A stretch of DNA of 23,025 nt from DATFLS01 sp964413425 (GCA_964413425.1 CAYPST010000062.1:1-23025); one strand, 5' to 3'; positions 7,733 to 15,073 are shown, numbered from the stretch's first letter. Notes: generated by a model from the letters alone, not told the origin. Translations and numbers: made by a program.

Positions 7733-8043
7733 TCGTATACTCCTCTGGCGGATTCTGCCAGGATTTCCTCTCCATATTGAATAATTTTATTCACGCGATT
7801 ATCAGTAATATGATAGTGGATATGTCGTCCGTTCTGTTCACCGGACACTAATCCACAATCACGTAAGCAGCTCAGGTGGTTGGAGACATTCGGTTGGCTG
7901 AGCCCCGTGGTCTCCACAATTTCGGTCACGGTCGCCGGACCTTCCTGCAGCGCCTCCAGAATAGACAAACGGGAGGGATCAGAAAACCCCCGGAACAGTT
8001 TCGCCTTGAGTTGCAAGAGTTGGGGATCAACGGCGGTGGTCAT
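7702..8043 (-). CDS. ArsR/SmtB-family repressor, CmtR-like (Cd/Pb sensor)
   Basis: A 113-residue winged-helix repressor that leaves DNA on binding metal. Seen: FSDPSRLSILEAL (start of the ArsR fold), recognition-helix region TTGLSQPNVSNHLSCLRDCGLV (about 45-66), wing GEQNGRHIHYHI, and three Cys at 59, 63 and 105. The pair in CLRDCGLV plus a C-terminal Cys is the ligand set known from mycobacterial CmtR, a Cd(II)/Pb(II) sensor, and differs from the CVC of ArsR/CadC. It is the first gene of a two-gene unit with the ATPase, overlapping it by 31 bp. The start ATG at 8043 has AAAGGA about 10 bp upstream. The palindromic promoter at 8111-8139 is its likely target. Confidence 0.9.
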   Translation of the reverse strand: MTTAVDPQLLQLKAKLFRGFSDPSRLSILEALQEGPATVTEIVETTGLSQPNVSNHLSCLRDCGLVSGEQNGRHIHYHITDNRVNKIIQYGEEILAESARGVYECTRYVLNNR

Positions 8044-8110
8044 CTCTCAACATCCTTTCGGTCACCTCATTAGAGTTGTCGGTATGTTTAATTCAACAAT
8101 TTTTAATATC

Positions 8111-8139
8111 ATTATATAATTATATATACTTGAAATCAA
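8111..8139 (-). promoter_or_regulatory. Promoter and candidate operator of the cmtR-like/ATPase unit
   Basis: On the minus strand TTGATT (8134-8139) and TATAAT (8111-8116) are separated by 17 bp, a near-consensus vegetative promoter about 70 bp upstream of the repressor start. The perfect 14-bp palindrome TATATAATTATATA (8113-8126) overlaps the -10, as expected for an ArsR-family operator that blocks RNA polymerase. The AT-richness means chance cannot be excluded. Confidence 0.6.
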
Positions 8140-8521
8140 CATCTAATTGCTACTTCCAGAAATCTTTCTTCTGCAGAACGCATACATTTGAAAATGCCAC
8201 ACCCCCTGTCCTGCCGGGTTTGCATACGGGGTGTATTTCGTGATTTCTTGTGGGAACACACATTGTTGTTACTCCTTAAGAAATTGTTTGCTATATTCTT
8301 TAAAAGACAGTTTCTGTTTTGTCGGGGTGATTGTTTAATCTTTGAATAAGATGTGGACACCCGCCGAATGCCCAGGCACATTCAGGAGGAAGCGTACCGG
8401 AAGGGCCTTATCCCGTATCTGCCGGGGGAGGCTGGAGGATAGACCCTTTCTCTTGTCATGATGGAAAAGGGCACAGGGCTCGAAAAAGCAGCTACCCAGA
8501 AAAAAAGGGGGGGAATAAACT
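8140..8521. other. Intergenic region between divergent genes
   Basis: About 380 bp with no convincing coding sequence. It contains a dyad with arms ACACCCC (8199-8205) and GGGGTGT (8228-8234) around a 22-bp loop, without a following T-run. Just before the next start there is an A7 run next to a G7 run (8500-8513), which includes the ribosome-binding site. No promoter for the rightward gene was identified with confidence. Confidence 0.4.
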
Positions 8522-9283
8522 ATGAGCACAGAGAACCCCGGTGTATGCACGTTTTGTGAACAATCTTACAGCTCCCGGGGCATGACCCGGCATCTGCAGG
8601 CGTGCAAGGCGCGGAAGGAGCAACACATCCGAGAGGGAAAGGACGACAGAAAGTCCGAATTGCACCACCTGAGGATTGTCGGAAAATACTATCCGGAGTA
8701 CTGGATGCACCTGGAACTGGACGGGGAAAGGAGCCTGACAGACCTGGACACGTTTCTCCGGGCGATCTGGCTGGAGTGCTGCGGACACATGAGTGAGTTT
8801 AAATCCGAGACCACGGATTACATGCCTGATGAATACATTGAAATGAGAGAACCCGTAATGCCTGGTTTTGGTTCATACCAGAGACAAGCGGCTTCCATGG
8901 ATATCCCTCTGAACAAGGTTTTTGAAACGGAAGATGCGTTGGAGTATGAATACGATTTTGGAAGTACGACTCATTTGCGGATTGAAATGAAAGACGCTCG
9001 GGCTGGAGTGGCGCCTGAGAAAGGCCTTCGTATCATGGCTCGGAATACTCCGCCGGAATTTCCCTGCACCGGATGTGGAGAGAAAGCTGCAGTGATATGT
9101 GTGGAGTGCCAGTGGATTACAGAGAACCCATTCTACTGCGATTCGTGCGCCAAAGATGTGGATCGCCATGCCTGTGATTACGGCTATGACATGACGTTGC
9201 CGGTGGTGAATTCTCCCCGGATGGGCGTATGCGGGTATTCCGGCCCGTATTCACCGGAGTCAGATGGTTGGCGAATTGTATAA
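8522..9283 (+). CDS. pRiA4b ORF-3-like protein with N- and C-terminal zinc-binding motifs
   Basis: A 253-residue soluble protein of unknown function. N-terminus: a C2H2-like finger, C9-x2-C12-x11-H24-x3-C28 (CTFCEQSYSSRGMTRHLQAC). Middle (about 45-160): similarity to the plasmid pRiA4b ORF-3 domain, notably LHHLRIV..YWMHLELDG, SLTDLDTFLRAIWLECCGHMSEF and YEYDFGSTTHLRIEM. C-terminus (about 175-225): CTGCGEKAAVICVEC, then FYCDSCAKDVDRHAC, likely binding two zinc ions. The G-rich tract AGGGGGGG about 8 bp before the ATG serves as the ribosome-binding site. It stands alone between the metal ATPase unit and the ccm remnant. The family occurs on plasmids and mobile elements, in keeping with an accessory region. 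The role is not known; the zinc ligands suggest nucleic-acid or protein binding rather than catalysis. Confidence 0.75.
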   Translation: MSTENPGVCTFCEQSYSSRGMTRHLQACKARKEQHIREGKDDRKSELHHLRIVGKYYPEYWMHLELDGERSLTDLDTFLRAIWLECCGHMSEFKSETTDYMPDEYIEMREPVMPGFGSYQRQAASMDIPLNKVFETEDALEYEYDFGSTTHLRIEMKDARAGVAPEKGLRIMARNTPPEFPCTGCGEKAAVICVECQWITENPFYCDSCAKDVDRHACDYGYDMTLPVVNSPRMGVCGYSGPYSPESDGWRIV

Positions 9284-9409
9284 TTGGTATGAGGGGTGGA
9301 CCTGCAGGTAAAACACGCCATCACTTGATCCCTTATGCTTTCATCAGAAGAGAAGAGCTCAGGGAAAGCACATGGAGAGAAAGAGTGAATACGCCTCGCC
9401 CCGAATAGC

Positions 9410-11279
9410 ATGCGGATTTTCGCCTCCGGAATTCTGGTCTGGGCGCTGATGACCCGCGATTTCCGGGTGGAATACGTAGCGAGTTACACCAATGCCACAC
9501 TGTCACCGTTCTACACCTTCACGGCTTTCTGGGCGGGTAATAAGGGCTCTCTTTTGTTCTGAACCTGGATCCTGTCCGGTTTTGCCGTTTTGGTAGTGCA
9601 TCAGAACCGACAACGGAACATTCTCCTGATACCGTACGTCGTTACCACCCTGATGACTGTCCAGGGATTCTTTCTGGCCATGATGCTCTTCGGAGCCGAC
9701 CCGTTTGAGACGCTGTCCTTCACCCCACAGGATGGGAACGGTCTGAACCCGTTATTACAGAACCCGTTCATGGCTTTGCATCCGACCACCACCTATCTGG
9801 GGTATATCGGGTTCACCATCCCGTTTGCCTTTGCAATAGCGGCGCTCATTACGCGGAAACTGGATTCCGCGTGGATCACCACCACCCGGAACTGGACCAT
9901 CGTGGCGTGGTTTTTCCTGACCATGGGAAACTACTTCGGAATGCAATGAGCCTATCTTGAACTTGGCTGGGGCGGAACATGGGCATGGGACCCGGTGGGA
10001 AACGCCTCCTTTTTGCCCTGGCTCACCGGCACGGCTTTTCTGCATTCGGTGATGATCCAGGAGCGGCGTGGGATGTTGAAGATCTGGAATGTGTCGCTCA
10101 TCACCATCACCTTTCTGTTAACCCTCCTGGGAACCTTTATCACCCGCAGCGGAGTGATTGAATCCGTGCACTCGTTCGGCGTCTCCAGAGTCGGGCCGTT
10201 TTTCCTGTGGTTCCTGTTGTTTGCCGCCGGCGTATCGGTGTATCTGATTTTGATCCGATTGCCCGATCTTCAATCCGACCATGCCCTGGATTCATTGCTC
10301 TCCAGAGAAAGCAGCTTTCTTTTAAATAACCTGTTGCTGGTGGGATCTGCATTCGCTGTGTTGTGGGGTACGCTGTTTCCCATTATTTCGGAAGCGGTGA
10401 CCAGCGAGAAAATCACCGTGGGCGCCGTTTTTCAACCAGGTGAATACTCCGATCTTTCTGGCATTGCTGTTGGTCACCGGGATCTGTCCGCTGCTCGCCT
10501 GGCGCAAAGCCTCCGGCCGGAACTTCCGCCGGAATTTCCTGTGGCCGCTGGTGGTGAGCTTCATCTCTGGAACAGGATTTTGGCTTGCCGGTATCAGACA
10601 TGTTTATATCTGGCTGTCATTTACTATTTCCGTCTTTGTCATCTATACCATTGGAATGGAATTCTGGAAGGGGGTCCGTGCCGGGATGAAGTCGGCGGGG
10701 CGCACGCTCTGGCAGGCGGCGGTCAGACTGACCCGCACGAATCGGCGACGGTATGGAGGCTATATCGTTCACCTGGGCGTGGTTATGATTGTCGTCGGTT
10801 TCACCGGGCTGACGGGCTTTAAAACCGAGCAAAAGGTTGTCCTTGCCGAGAATGAGCAGACACAGGTGAAAAATTATACCATCGAATTGACGGGATTGTA
10901 TTCGGAAGAGAATCGGGAAAAAGTGAGTTTCGGGGCGAGGCTCAATGTGTACAAGAATAACACCCGCTTCGCCACCATGACACCGGAAAAGCGCATCCAC
11001 CGGGGCCGTGAAAAACAACCGCACGCAGAAGTCGATGTGCGTTCAATCCTGCAGGAAGACCTGTATATCATTTATGCCGGGACTGATGGCAACGGCAGGG
11101 CAGTGCCGGATGTGCATATTAACCCGCTGACCGCCTGGATCTGGATCGGTGGTCTGATCATGACATTCGGCACGCTAATCGCCCTGGCACCGAAACGAAA
11201 AGCCACAAAGGACAAATCCATTCATGCACCATCTGCTCACCCTCGTGTTGACAATCGGGCTGCTGAATTTCCCGGGTAA
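9410..11279 (+). pseudogene. ccmF: Cytochrome c maturation heme lyase subunit CcmF, broken
   Basis: A large multi-helix membrane protein that normally joins heme to apocytochrome c with CcmH. The sequence matches CcmF over most of its length: VEYVASYTN, FWAGNKGSLLF, the heme-handling ELGWGGTWAWDPVGNASFLPWL region, GTFITRSGVI.SVHSFG, and the C-terminal YGGYIVHLGVVMIVVGFTG...LYIIYAG. It is broken in several places: the first ~50 residues are absent, TGA replaces an expected Trp at 9560-9562 (LLF*TW) and again at 9947-9949 (*AYLELGWGG), and the frame shifts at about 10421-10427 (ITVGA / PFFNQVNTPIF). The usual DPVEN is DPVGN. The 3' end overlaps the ccmH start by 56 bp, the compact spacing of a once intact operon. 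Either a real pseudogene or damaged by assembly errors. Confidence 0.9.
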
Positions 11280-11688
11280 TCTTCCCGCGGAACCTTCGGG
11301 AAATGTCTCTGAAGTGACCCGGGGACTGATGTGTACCTGCGGATGCACCATGGTGTTGTACAGCTGCCAGTGTGGTACGGCAGATGAGATGCAGGAAGAG
11401 ATCCGGGAGATGCTGAATGTCGGACTGTCCAAAGAAGACATCCTGGCCCGGTACGTCGATCAATACGGGAAAACTATGCTGGCCGCACCTCCCAAAGAAG
11501 GGTTTCACCTGAGCGCCTGGATAGTACCGTTTGCGGCACTCGGCGGAGCGGTAATTGTGGTTGTGCTGCTGTTGCGCCGACGGGGCACACATGGTGGAGA
11601 ATACACCTTGTCGGAGGATTCCATGGATCCCGACTATCTGGAGGAGGTGGAACGGGAACTCAAAGCCATTGAGGACGACGATGTTTAG
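11224..11688 (+). CDS. ccmH: CcmH/CycL-family cytochrome c maturation protein
   Basis: A 154-residue membrane-anchored thiol protein that holds apocytochrome for CcmF. Seen: signal peptide (about 1-22), the redox region LMCTCGCTMVLYSCQC (35-50), helix EEIREMLNVGLSKEDILARYVDQYGKTMLAAPP (a hallmark of CcmH), a membrane helix (about 99-116), and a short acidic cytoplasmic tail. The canonical LRCxxC is replaced here by C37-x-C39-x-C41 with C48-x-C50 after it. Such Cys-rich forms occur in CcmH of several non-proteobacterial groups, but the redox pair is not obvious. The stop (TAG, 11686-11688) overlaps the ATG of the next gene at 11681. This is the one clearly intact gene of the ccm remnant, so without CcmF it is unlikely to do its normal job unless another copy exists. 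Confidence 0.88.
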   Translation: MHHLLTLVLTIGLLNFPGNLPAEPSGNVSEVTRGLMCTCGCTMVLYSCQCGTADEMQEEIREMLNVGLSKEDILARYVDQYGKTMLAAPPKEGFHLSAWIVPFAALGGAVIVVVLLLRRRGTHGGEYTLSEDSMDPDYLEEVERELKAIEDDDV

Positions 11689-12059
11689 CGTAATCTATTT
11701 ACTGATTATCCTGATCAGTGGTTATATACTGGTGCAGCCGTTCTTCCGGAGTACAAATGAGATACCAATCTCCACCGACGGGAAGGGACGATCTGCAGTA
11801 CCGGAAGGAGGAGCTCCTGAGCGAACTCAGGGAAATCGAATTCGATTACCACATGGGCAAACTGAGCGAAGAGGATTTCAAGGCCTTAACCAGGGAGTAC
11901 AAATTACGGGCGGCACAGGTCTTGCAAGAAATACGGGGCGCTGAAGAGATGACACCCCGGAAAGAAACCCCCGGCTGTCCGGAATGCCTGGCCCGGATTC
12001 CTGAGGGTGCGCGGTTTTGTCCCCAATGCGGAACACACTTAGGAGAGAACCATGCATAA
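11681..12059 (+). pseudogene. CcmI-like membrane protein with C-terminal zinc ribbon, frameshifted
   Basis: The ATG overlaps the ccmH stop. The first frame gives a membrane helix (MFSVIYLLIILISGYILVQPFF, about 1-22) up to STDGKG. The +1 frame then continues RDDLQYRKEELLSELREIEFDYHMGKLSEEDFKAL, the helical N-terminal region known from CcmI/CycH-type proteins in ccm operons, followed by a zinc ribbon CPECLARIPEGARFCPQCG (two CPxC pairs). The frame change lies in GGGAAGGGA at about 11780-11795, so one base is gained or lost there. The stop overlaps the next gene by 8 bp. If repaired the product is about 125 residues. Its role would be as a scaffold for apocytochrome handling; this is inference from family and position. 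Confidence 0.75.
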
Positions 12060-13182
12060 GATATTGATCATATTGGTATTCACACTGCTTCTGTCCCAGG
12101 GATTCGTTTTGGGATATGAAGTAGAGGGAACCCTCCGGAAGGGAACCCGGGAGCAGCCGATGCCGCATCATCCGGTGGCGCTCAAGCAGATCACCGGGCA
12201 GGAGGAAGCGGTAATCGCTGTGGACACTACGGATCGTAAAGGCCGATTCCGGTTCACCGGACTGGATTCCCTGGGACAGTACCGGCTGTCGGTCTACTAC
12301 CAGACCGTGAAATACAAAGACATCACCTGGGTGAAGCCGTTGCCAGCGGATCATCCGTTGCAGGTAACCGTATGGGATACTACTTAGTCCGACGCGGATA
12401 TCCGGGTGACCATGCAACACGCCGTGCTGACCGAGGCGGATGGCAGGCTGTTTGTGCAACAGATTATGCGGGTAAAAAATACAGGGAACAGAACCTTCAA
12501 AGGCACGGTACCCCTTGCTGAAAATACCTACAAAACCCTGGTGTTCCATCTGCCTTCGGGAGCAACGAACGTTCGACCGGGCGATGGATTCATGCCGTGT
12601 TGTGTGGGAAGAACCAGAGAGGAGTTTTACGATACCATGGAACTCCATCCCGGGAGCAAGGACCTGGCGATCTATTACGAAATGCCGGTAGAAAACGAGC
12701 AATTTGTCTTTCAGGACAAGACTAATTATCCGATAGATTCCTATGTCGCCCTGATTAAGCGGCAGAAAGCCGATATCAGCAGCGATTTTCTGAACGTCCC
12801 GGAAACTGCGGCGGATCAATCCTTTGTGCAGCTGGCTGCGAACCAGGTAACGGAGGGGACGGTGATTCCGATCCAGTTTGAGAATTTCCTCCAGCCACCG
12901 AAAGAGTACGGCCGGTATTTTTTAGGGTTATTTGTCGCCCTGGTCCTCGGGGGAATTGTAATCGCCAGAAGAACCAAAACCAAATCAACACAGGAGGAAA
13001 AACCAATGCCACGCGATCCTGTCTGTCAAATGCCGGTACCGGAGGAGGATGTATCCTATACTACAGTGTATCAAGGAGAAACGTATTATTTCTGTTGTGA
13101 GCAGTGTCAGGAGCTCTTTCAGGCACAGCCGGAGCAATATATCAACGGAGACGAATCGCAGTCAACGGCGAAGGAGCATTAA
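12052..13182 (+). pseudogene. Membrane-anchored carboxypeptidase-regulatory-like protein with internal TAG, fused to a YHS domain
   Basis: Signal peptide (MHKILIILVFTLLLSQGFVLG), then an Ig-like carboxypeptidase-regulatory fold (about 22-110: VEGTLRKGT..PMPHHPVAL, DTTDRKGRFRFTGLD, YRLSVYYQ). An in-frame TAG at 12385-12387 (codon 112) interrupts the protein between TVWDTT and SDADIRVTMQH. The same frame continues through a second extracellular domain to a membrane helix (YFLGLFVALVLGGIVIARR, codons about 286-305). It then runs, without a stop, into a full YHS domain (MPRDPVCQM...YYFCCEQC). Proteins like the first part occur in ccm gene clusters. The ATG follows AGGAGAGAACC and overlaps the previous gene by 8 bp. 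With the stop, translation would give 111 residues unless it restarts (ATG at 12412 or 13005). Function unknown. Confidence 0.7.
13005..13182 (+). CDS. YHS-domain protein, in frame with the preceding gene and with its own ribosome-binding site
   Basis: A 58-residue YHS domain: MPRDPVCQMPVPEEDVSYTT, YQGETYYFCCEQCQELFQAQPEQYI and a short polar tail. Cys7 and the YYFCCEQC cysteines match the family. It is the 3' end of the longer frame from 12052, but AGGAGG lies 9 bp before this ATG, so it may be made as a separate small protein, like the 46-residue YHS protein at 3781. Both start with M-x-[KR]-D-P-V-C-x-M. Whether it is a fusion domain on the cytoplasmic side of the membrane helix or an independent gene cannot be settled from the sequence. 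Likely a metal-binding module. Confidence 0.65.
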
Positions 13183-13540
13183 CCACAGGCTCCTTTTCTG
13201 CGTTACGGCAGGTGATATGCTTCCTGAGTCGCTAAGTACTACCGGCCCACCCCATTTTTCTGGCAGCGCTCTCGCTGGCGGGGATCCGGAGCATTCGCGG
13301 AGGCAGGTTGTGAATCAATCCTGCCCGCGTCTGGTCTGCCCGGAGAGGCTGTGGACGTTATGGTGCTGAATTTGGCACGAAAGATCAGTTGTCACACCGG
13401 TATGCCAGAGATGCGTGTTGCTCCGAGTGACATCGACAAGGTGCATCCTCTGGAAATAAAAGAAGGAAAAATTCCCGTTCAATACGGGGCTTCATTAAGA
13501 GTAGCGGGGACAGGATTTTCCCGATGGGATCTCTGTGAGT

Positions 13541-13567
13541 GAACCTGCGACCTTTGGGTTATGAGCC
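13541..13567 (-). other. tRNA-Met 3' fragment, probable attachment-site core
   Basis: On the minus strand these 27 bases match the part of a bacterial tRNA-Met from the 3' side of the anticodon stem's 5' arm through the loop CTCATAA (anticodon CAT), CCCAA, the variable loop, and GCAGGTTC of the T-arm. Outside, the match stops on both sides: the bases before the anticodon loop no longer pair with CCCAA (TCAGG instead of TTGGG), and after TTC the second T-stem arm is absent. It is therefore not a working tRNA gene. Such partial tRNA copies are the usual trace of tyrosine-integrase insertion, marking one end of an integrated element. Confidence 0.7.
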
Positions 13568-13607
13568 TGACGAAATACTAAGAAAAACAACTACTTACGA
13601 TGCCACT

Positions 13608-13627
13608 GTGACCAGAATGTGACCAGC
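13608..13627. repeat. Direct repeat TGTGACCAG x2
   Basis: The 9-mer TGTGACCAG occurs twice with an AA spacer, about 40 bp from the tRNA-Met fragment. Read on the minus strand, the same stretch lies in a short open frame ending LVTFWSQWHRK. Paired repeats near an att core are typical of integrase arm or excisionase sites, and the frame could be the tail of a lost integrase. Both are inference. Confidence 0.35.
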
Positions 13628-13652
13628 CTGCTAATGAATAAGCTGTCCGATT

Positions 13653-13690
13653 ACAAAAGCCCCATGGATAGAGGGCTGTGGGGTTTTTGT
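13653..13690. terminator. Bidirectional intrinsic terminator-like hairpin
   Basis: Arms ACAAAAGCCCCA (13653-13664) and TGGGGTTTTTGT (13679-13690) pair over 12 bp with one G-T wobble around a 14-base loop. The GC core is followed by a T-run on the + strand and preceded by an A-run, so it could work on both strands. It lies between the rightward ccm remnant and the leftward regulator at 13811-15073, a natural place for a shared terminator. Confidence 0.7.
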
Positions 13691-13810
13691 ATTCAATCAA
13701 TGAACCATATTCATGTGTCATTGCTGGGGTGATACAATCATAGAATTCGTATCAGGCGTTGTCGCCGGTATAATACATATTAAATTCTAATAAAAATTAG
13801 GGACACATTT

Positions 13811-15073
13811 TTATTTTGGGATCCAACTAATCACATGTTTAATCTCTTTTCTATATGGCGCTTTTCTATAACCCTCCACTTCAAACAAAACTAAAAAATC
13901 CTTCAAGGGATCATTCACTTGGGTTTGAATTTTTTTCATCATGGTTTCATGCTTATCAGGCACTGTCAGGCATTTCACAATCTCTTTTCTGCCAATTTGA
14001 TGGAAGGATACAATATACAGGATTTTGTTCTGTTGTGGACCTGTGGCTTTTGCCAATACAACGTAATCGCGTGTATAAAGATTCTGGTGGAAAATTGGTG
14101 AAATATATGTATAAGAAGAATCTATGGAAGAGTGCTTTACCGATATTTTTCTATTGAATAATTTATTATTTTGATCACTCACAGTAATAAAAGAAGGAAA
14201 AAACTGGGATAGCTTTCCCAGTTGGTCATAGTTTCCCAAATAGATGATGTCGCTTGAATTTATATGCTTCCATTCTATTTTTGAGCTCCACATGATTTGA
14301 TACTCTTTTTCGTTAAATAAGAATAGAGGTTGAATATCCAGGAGGTTTAGAATGGTAACTTCAGGGATGAGATCCCAATAAGGAAAGATATCACCCTGAG
14401 TTGTATTAGCATTCAATTGAGAAGCCATCAGATCTTTTTGATCATCAGAGTAATTCTCTTTCATTGGCAGATATCTCCCAACTTCTTTATTGTATTTATA
14501 AATACAATGAAAGCGGAATACGCGCTCAAAAGTTATTATGGTGGGGAACTGTTTGCTCAAGATATCTGACCATATCGCACTGTTTTCTTTAAAATAAGTG
14601 TAACTTTCAAACTTGTTCTTGGAACCTAAACTAAATAAACCATATAGGATGACTAGCAGAGCTATAACTGTCAGAGGAATGGTGATAAAATACTTGTGGA
14701 CCTTCGATATATTAAACGATTCATGTAATTCGGGATCGTTTTTCTTATTAACAAATTCAACCTTATAGTGGCCTTTTGGAATTTTAACGCGGATACTATC
14801 GTTTTTGCCTTCGTTTTTGTAATAATTATTTAATTTCTTACGAAGATTATAGATATATACTCGAACCGCAGCATCATTCAAAGGATCAAATTGCTTACCC
14901 TTTCCTAAGACATCATTAGCAATATCGATTTCTGACGGCACCGTGCCTTGTACAGTACATTGGAAAAGGTAGGTCAAGATGTTTTGCGCAATTGTTGACT
15001 TGTCAAAAACTTGGCTATTGCAGATTTTTTCAATAATTTTTTTCTGTTCGTTTTGTTCAGCCATCTTATTCAT
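13811..15073 (-). CDS. Membrane-tethered winged-helix regulator with extracytoplasmic sensor domain
   Basis: A 420-residue protein. N-terminal cytoplasmic part (about 1-110): the winged-helix domain seen in some large regulators of Acidobacteria, Planctomycetes and FCB bacteria, recognised by IDIANDVLGKGKQFDPLNDAAVRVYIYNLRKKLNNYY and the wing IRVKIPKGHYKVEF. One membrane helix follows (about 129-151: FITIPLTVIALLVILYGLFSL). The C-terminal ~270 residues should be outside the inner membrane and match nothing I recognise. This is the layout of ToxR/CadC-type one-component regulators, which bind DNA while anchored in the membrane. ATG at 15073 is preferred to the upstream TTG; no Shine-Dalgarno is obvious, as is common in FCB bacteria. 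It is AT-rich, unlike the metal genes, and lies divergent to the receptor operon at 16737, its most likely target. Confidence 0.75.
   Translation of the reverse strand: MNKMAEQNEQKKIIEKICNSQVFDKSTIAQNILTYLFQCTVQGTVPSEIDIANDVLGKGKQFDPLNDAAVRVYIYNLRKKLNNYYKNEGKNDSIRVKIPKGHYKVEFVNKKNDPELHESFNISKVHKYFITIPLTVIALLVILYGLFSLGSKNKFESYTYFKENSAIWSDILSKQFPTIITFERVFRFHCIYKYNKEVGRYLPMKENYSDDQKDLMASQLNANTTQGDIFPYWDLIPEVTILNLLDIQPLFLFNEKEYQIMWSSKIEWKHINSSDIIYLGNYDQLGKLSQFFPSFITVSDQNNKLFNRKISVKHSSIDSSYTYISPIFHQNLYTRDYVVLAKATGPQQNKILYIVSFHQIGRKEIVKCLTVPDKHETMMKKIQTQVNDPLKDFLVLFEVEGYRKAPYRKEIKHVISWIPK

Larger units (their letters stand above)
13183..13810. other. Gene-free junction region
   Basis: About 630 bp without a recognisable gene. 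An open frame at 13351-13542 gives 63 residues with no family features and no clear ribosome-binding site. The region carries a tRNA-Met fragment (13541-13567), a direct repeat TGTGACCAG (13608-13627), and a bidirectional hairpin (13653-13690). Base composition changes from GC-rich on the left to AT-rich on the right, so this is probably the edge of the metal-resistance island. Confidence 0.6.

Noticed and set aside
8199..8234. Terminator hairpin ACACCCC/GGGGTGT
   Set aside because: The loop is 22 bp, the stem only 7 bp, and no T-run follows.
9560..9949. TGA read as tryptophan or selenocysteine
   Set aside because: Both TGA codons in ccmF sit at Trp positions, but intact genes here use TGG for Trp and TGA as a true stop (YHS at 3921, secreted protein at 22107). 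No SECIS-like context was seen, and a frameshift in the same gene points to decay or error.
13351..13542. 63-codon open frame
   Set aside because: No family match that I recognise, no ribosome-binding site, and it runs into the tRNA fragment; possibly a gene fragment but unsupported.
13530..13590. Functional tRNA-Met gene
   Set aside because: The 5' half, the acceptor stem, and pairing partners of the anticodon and T stems are absent.
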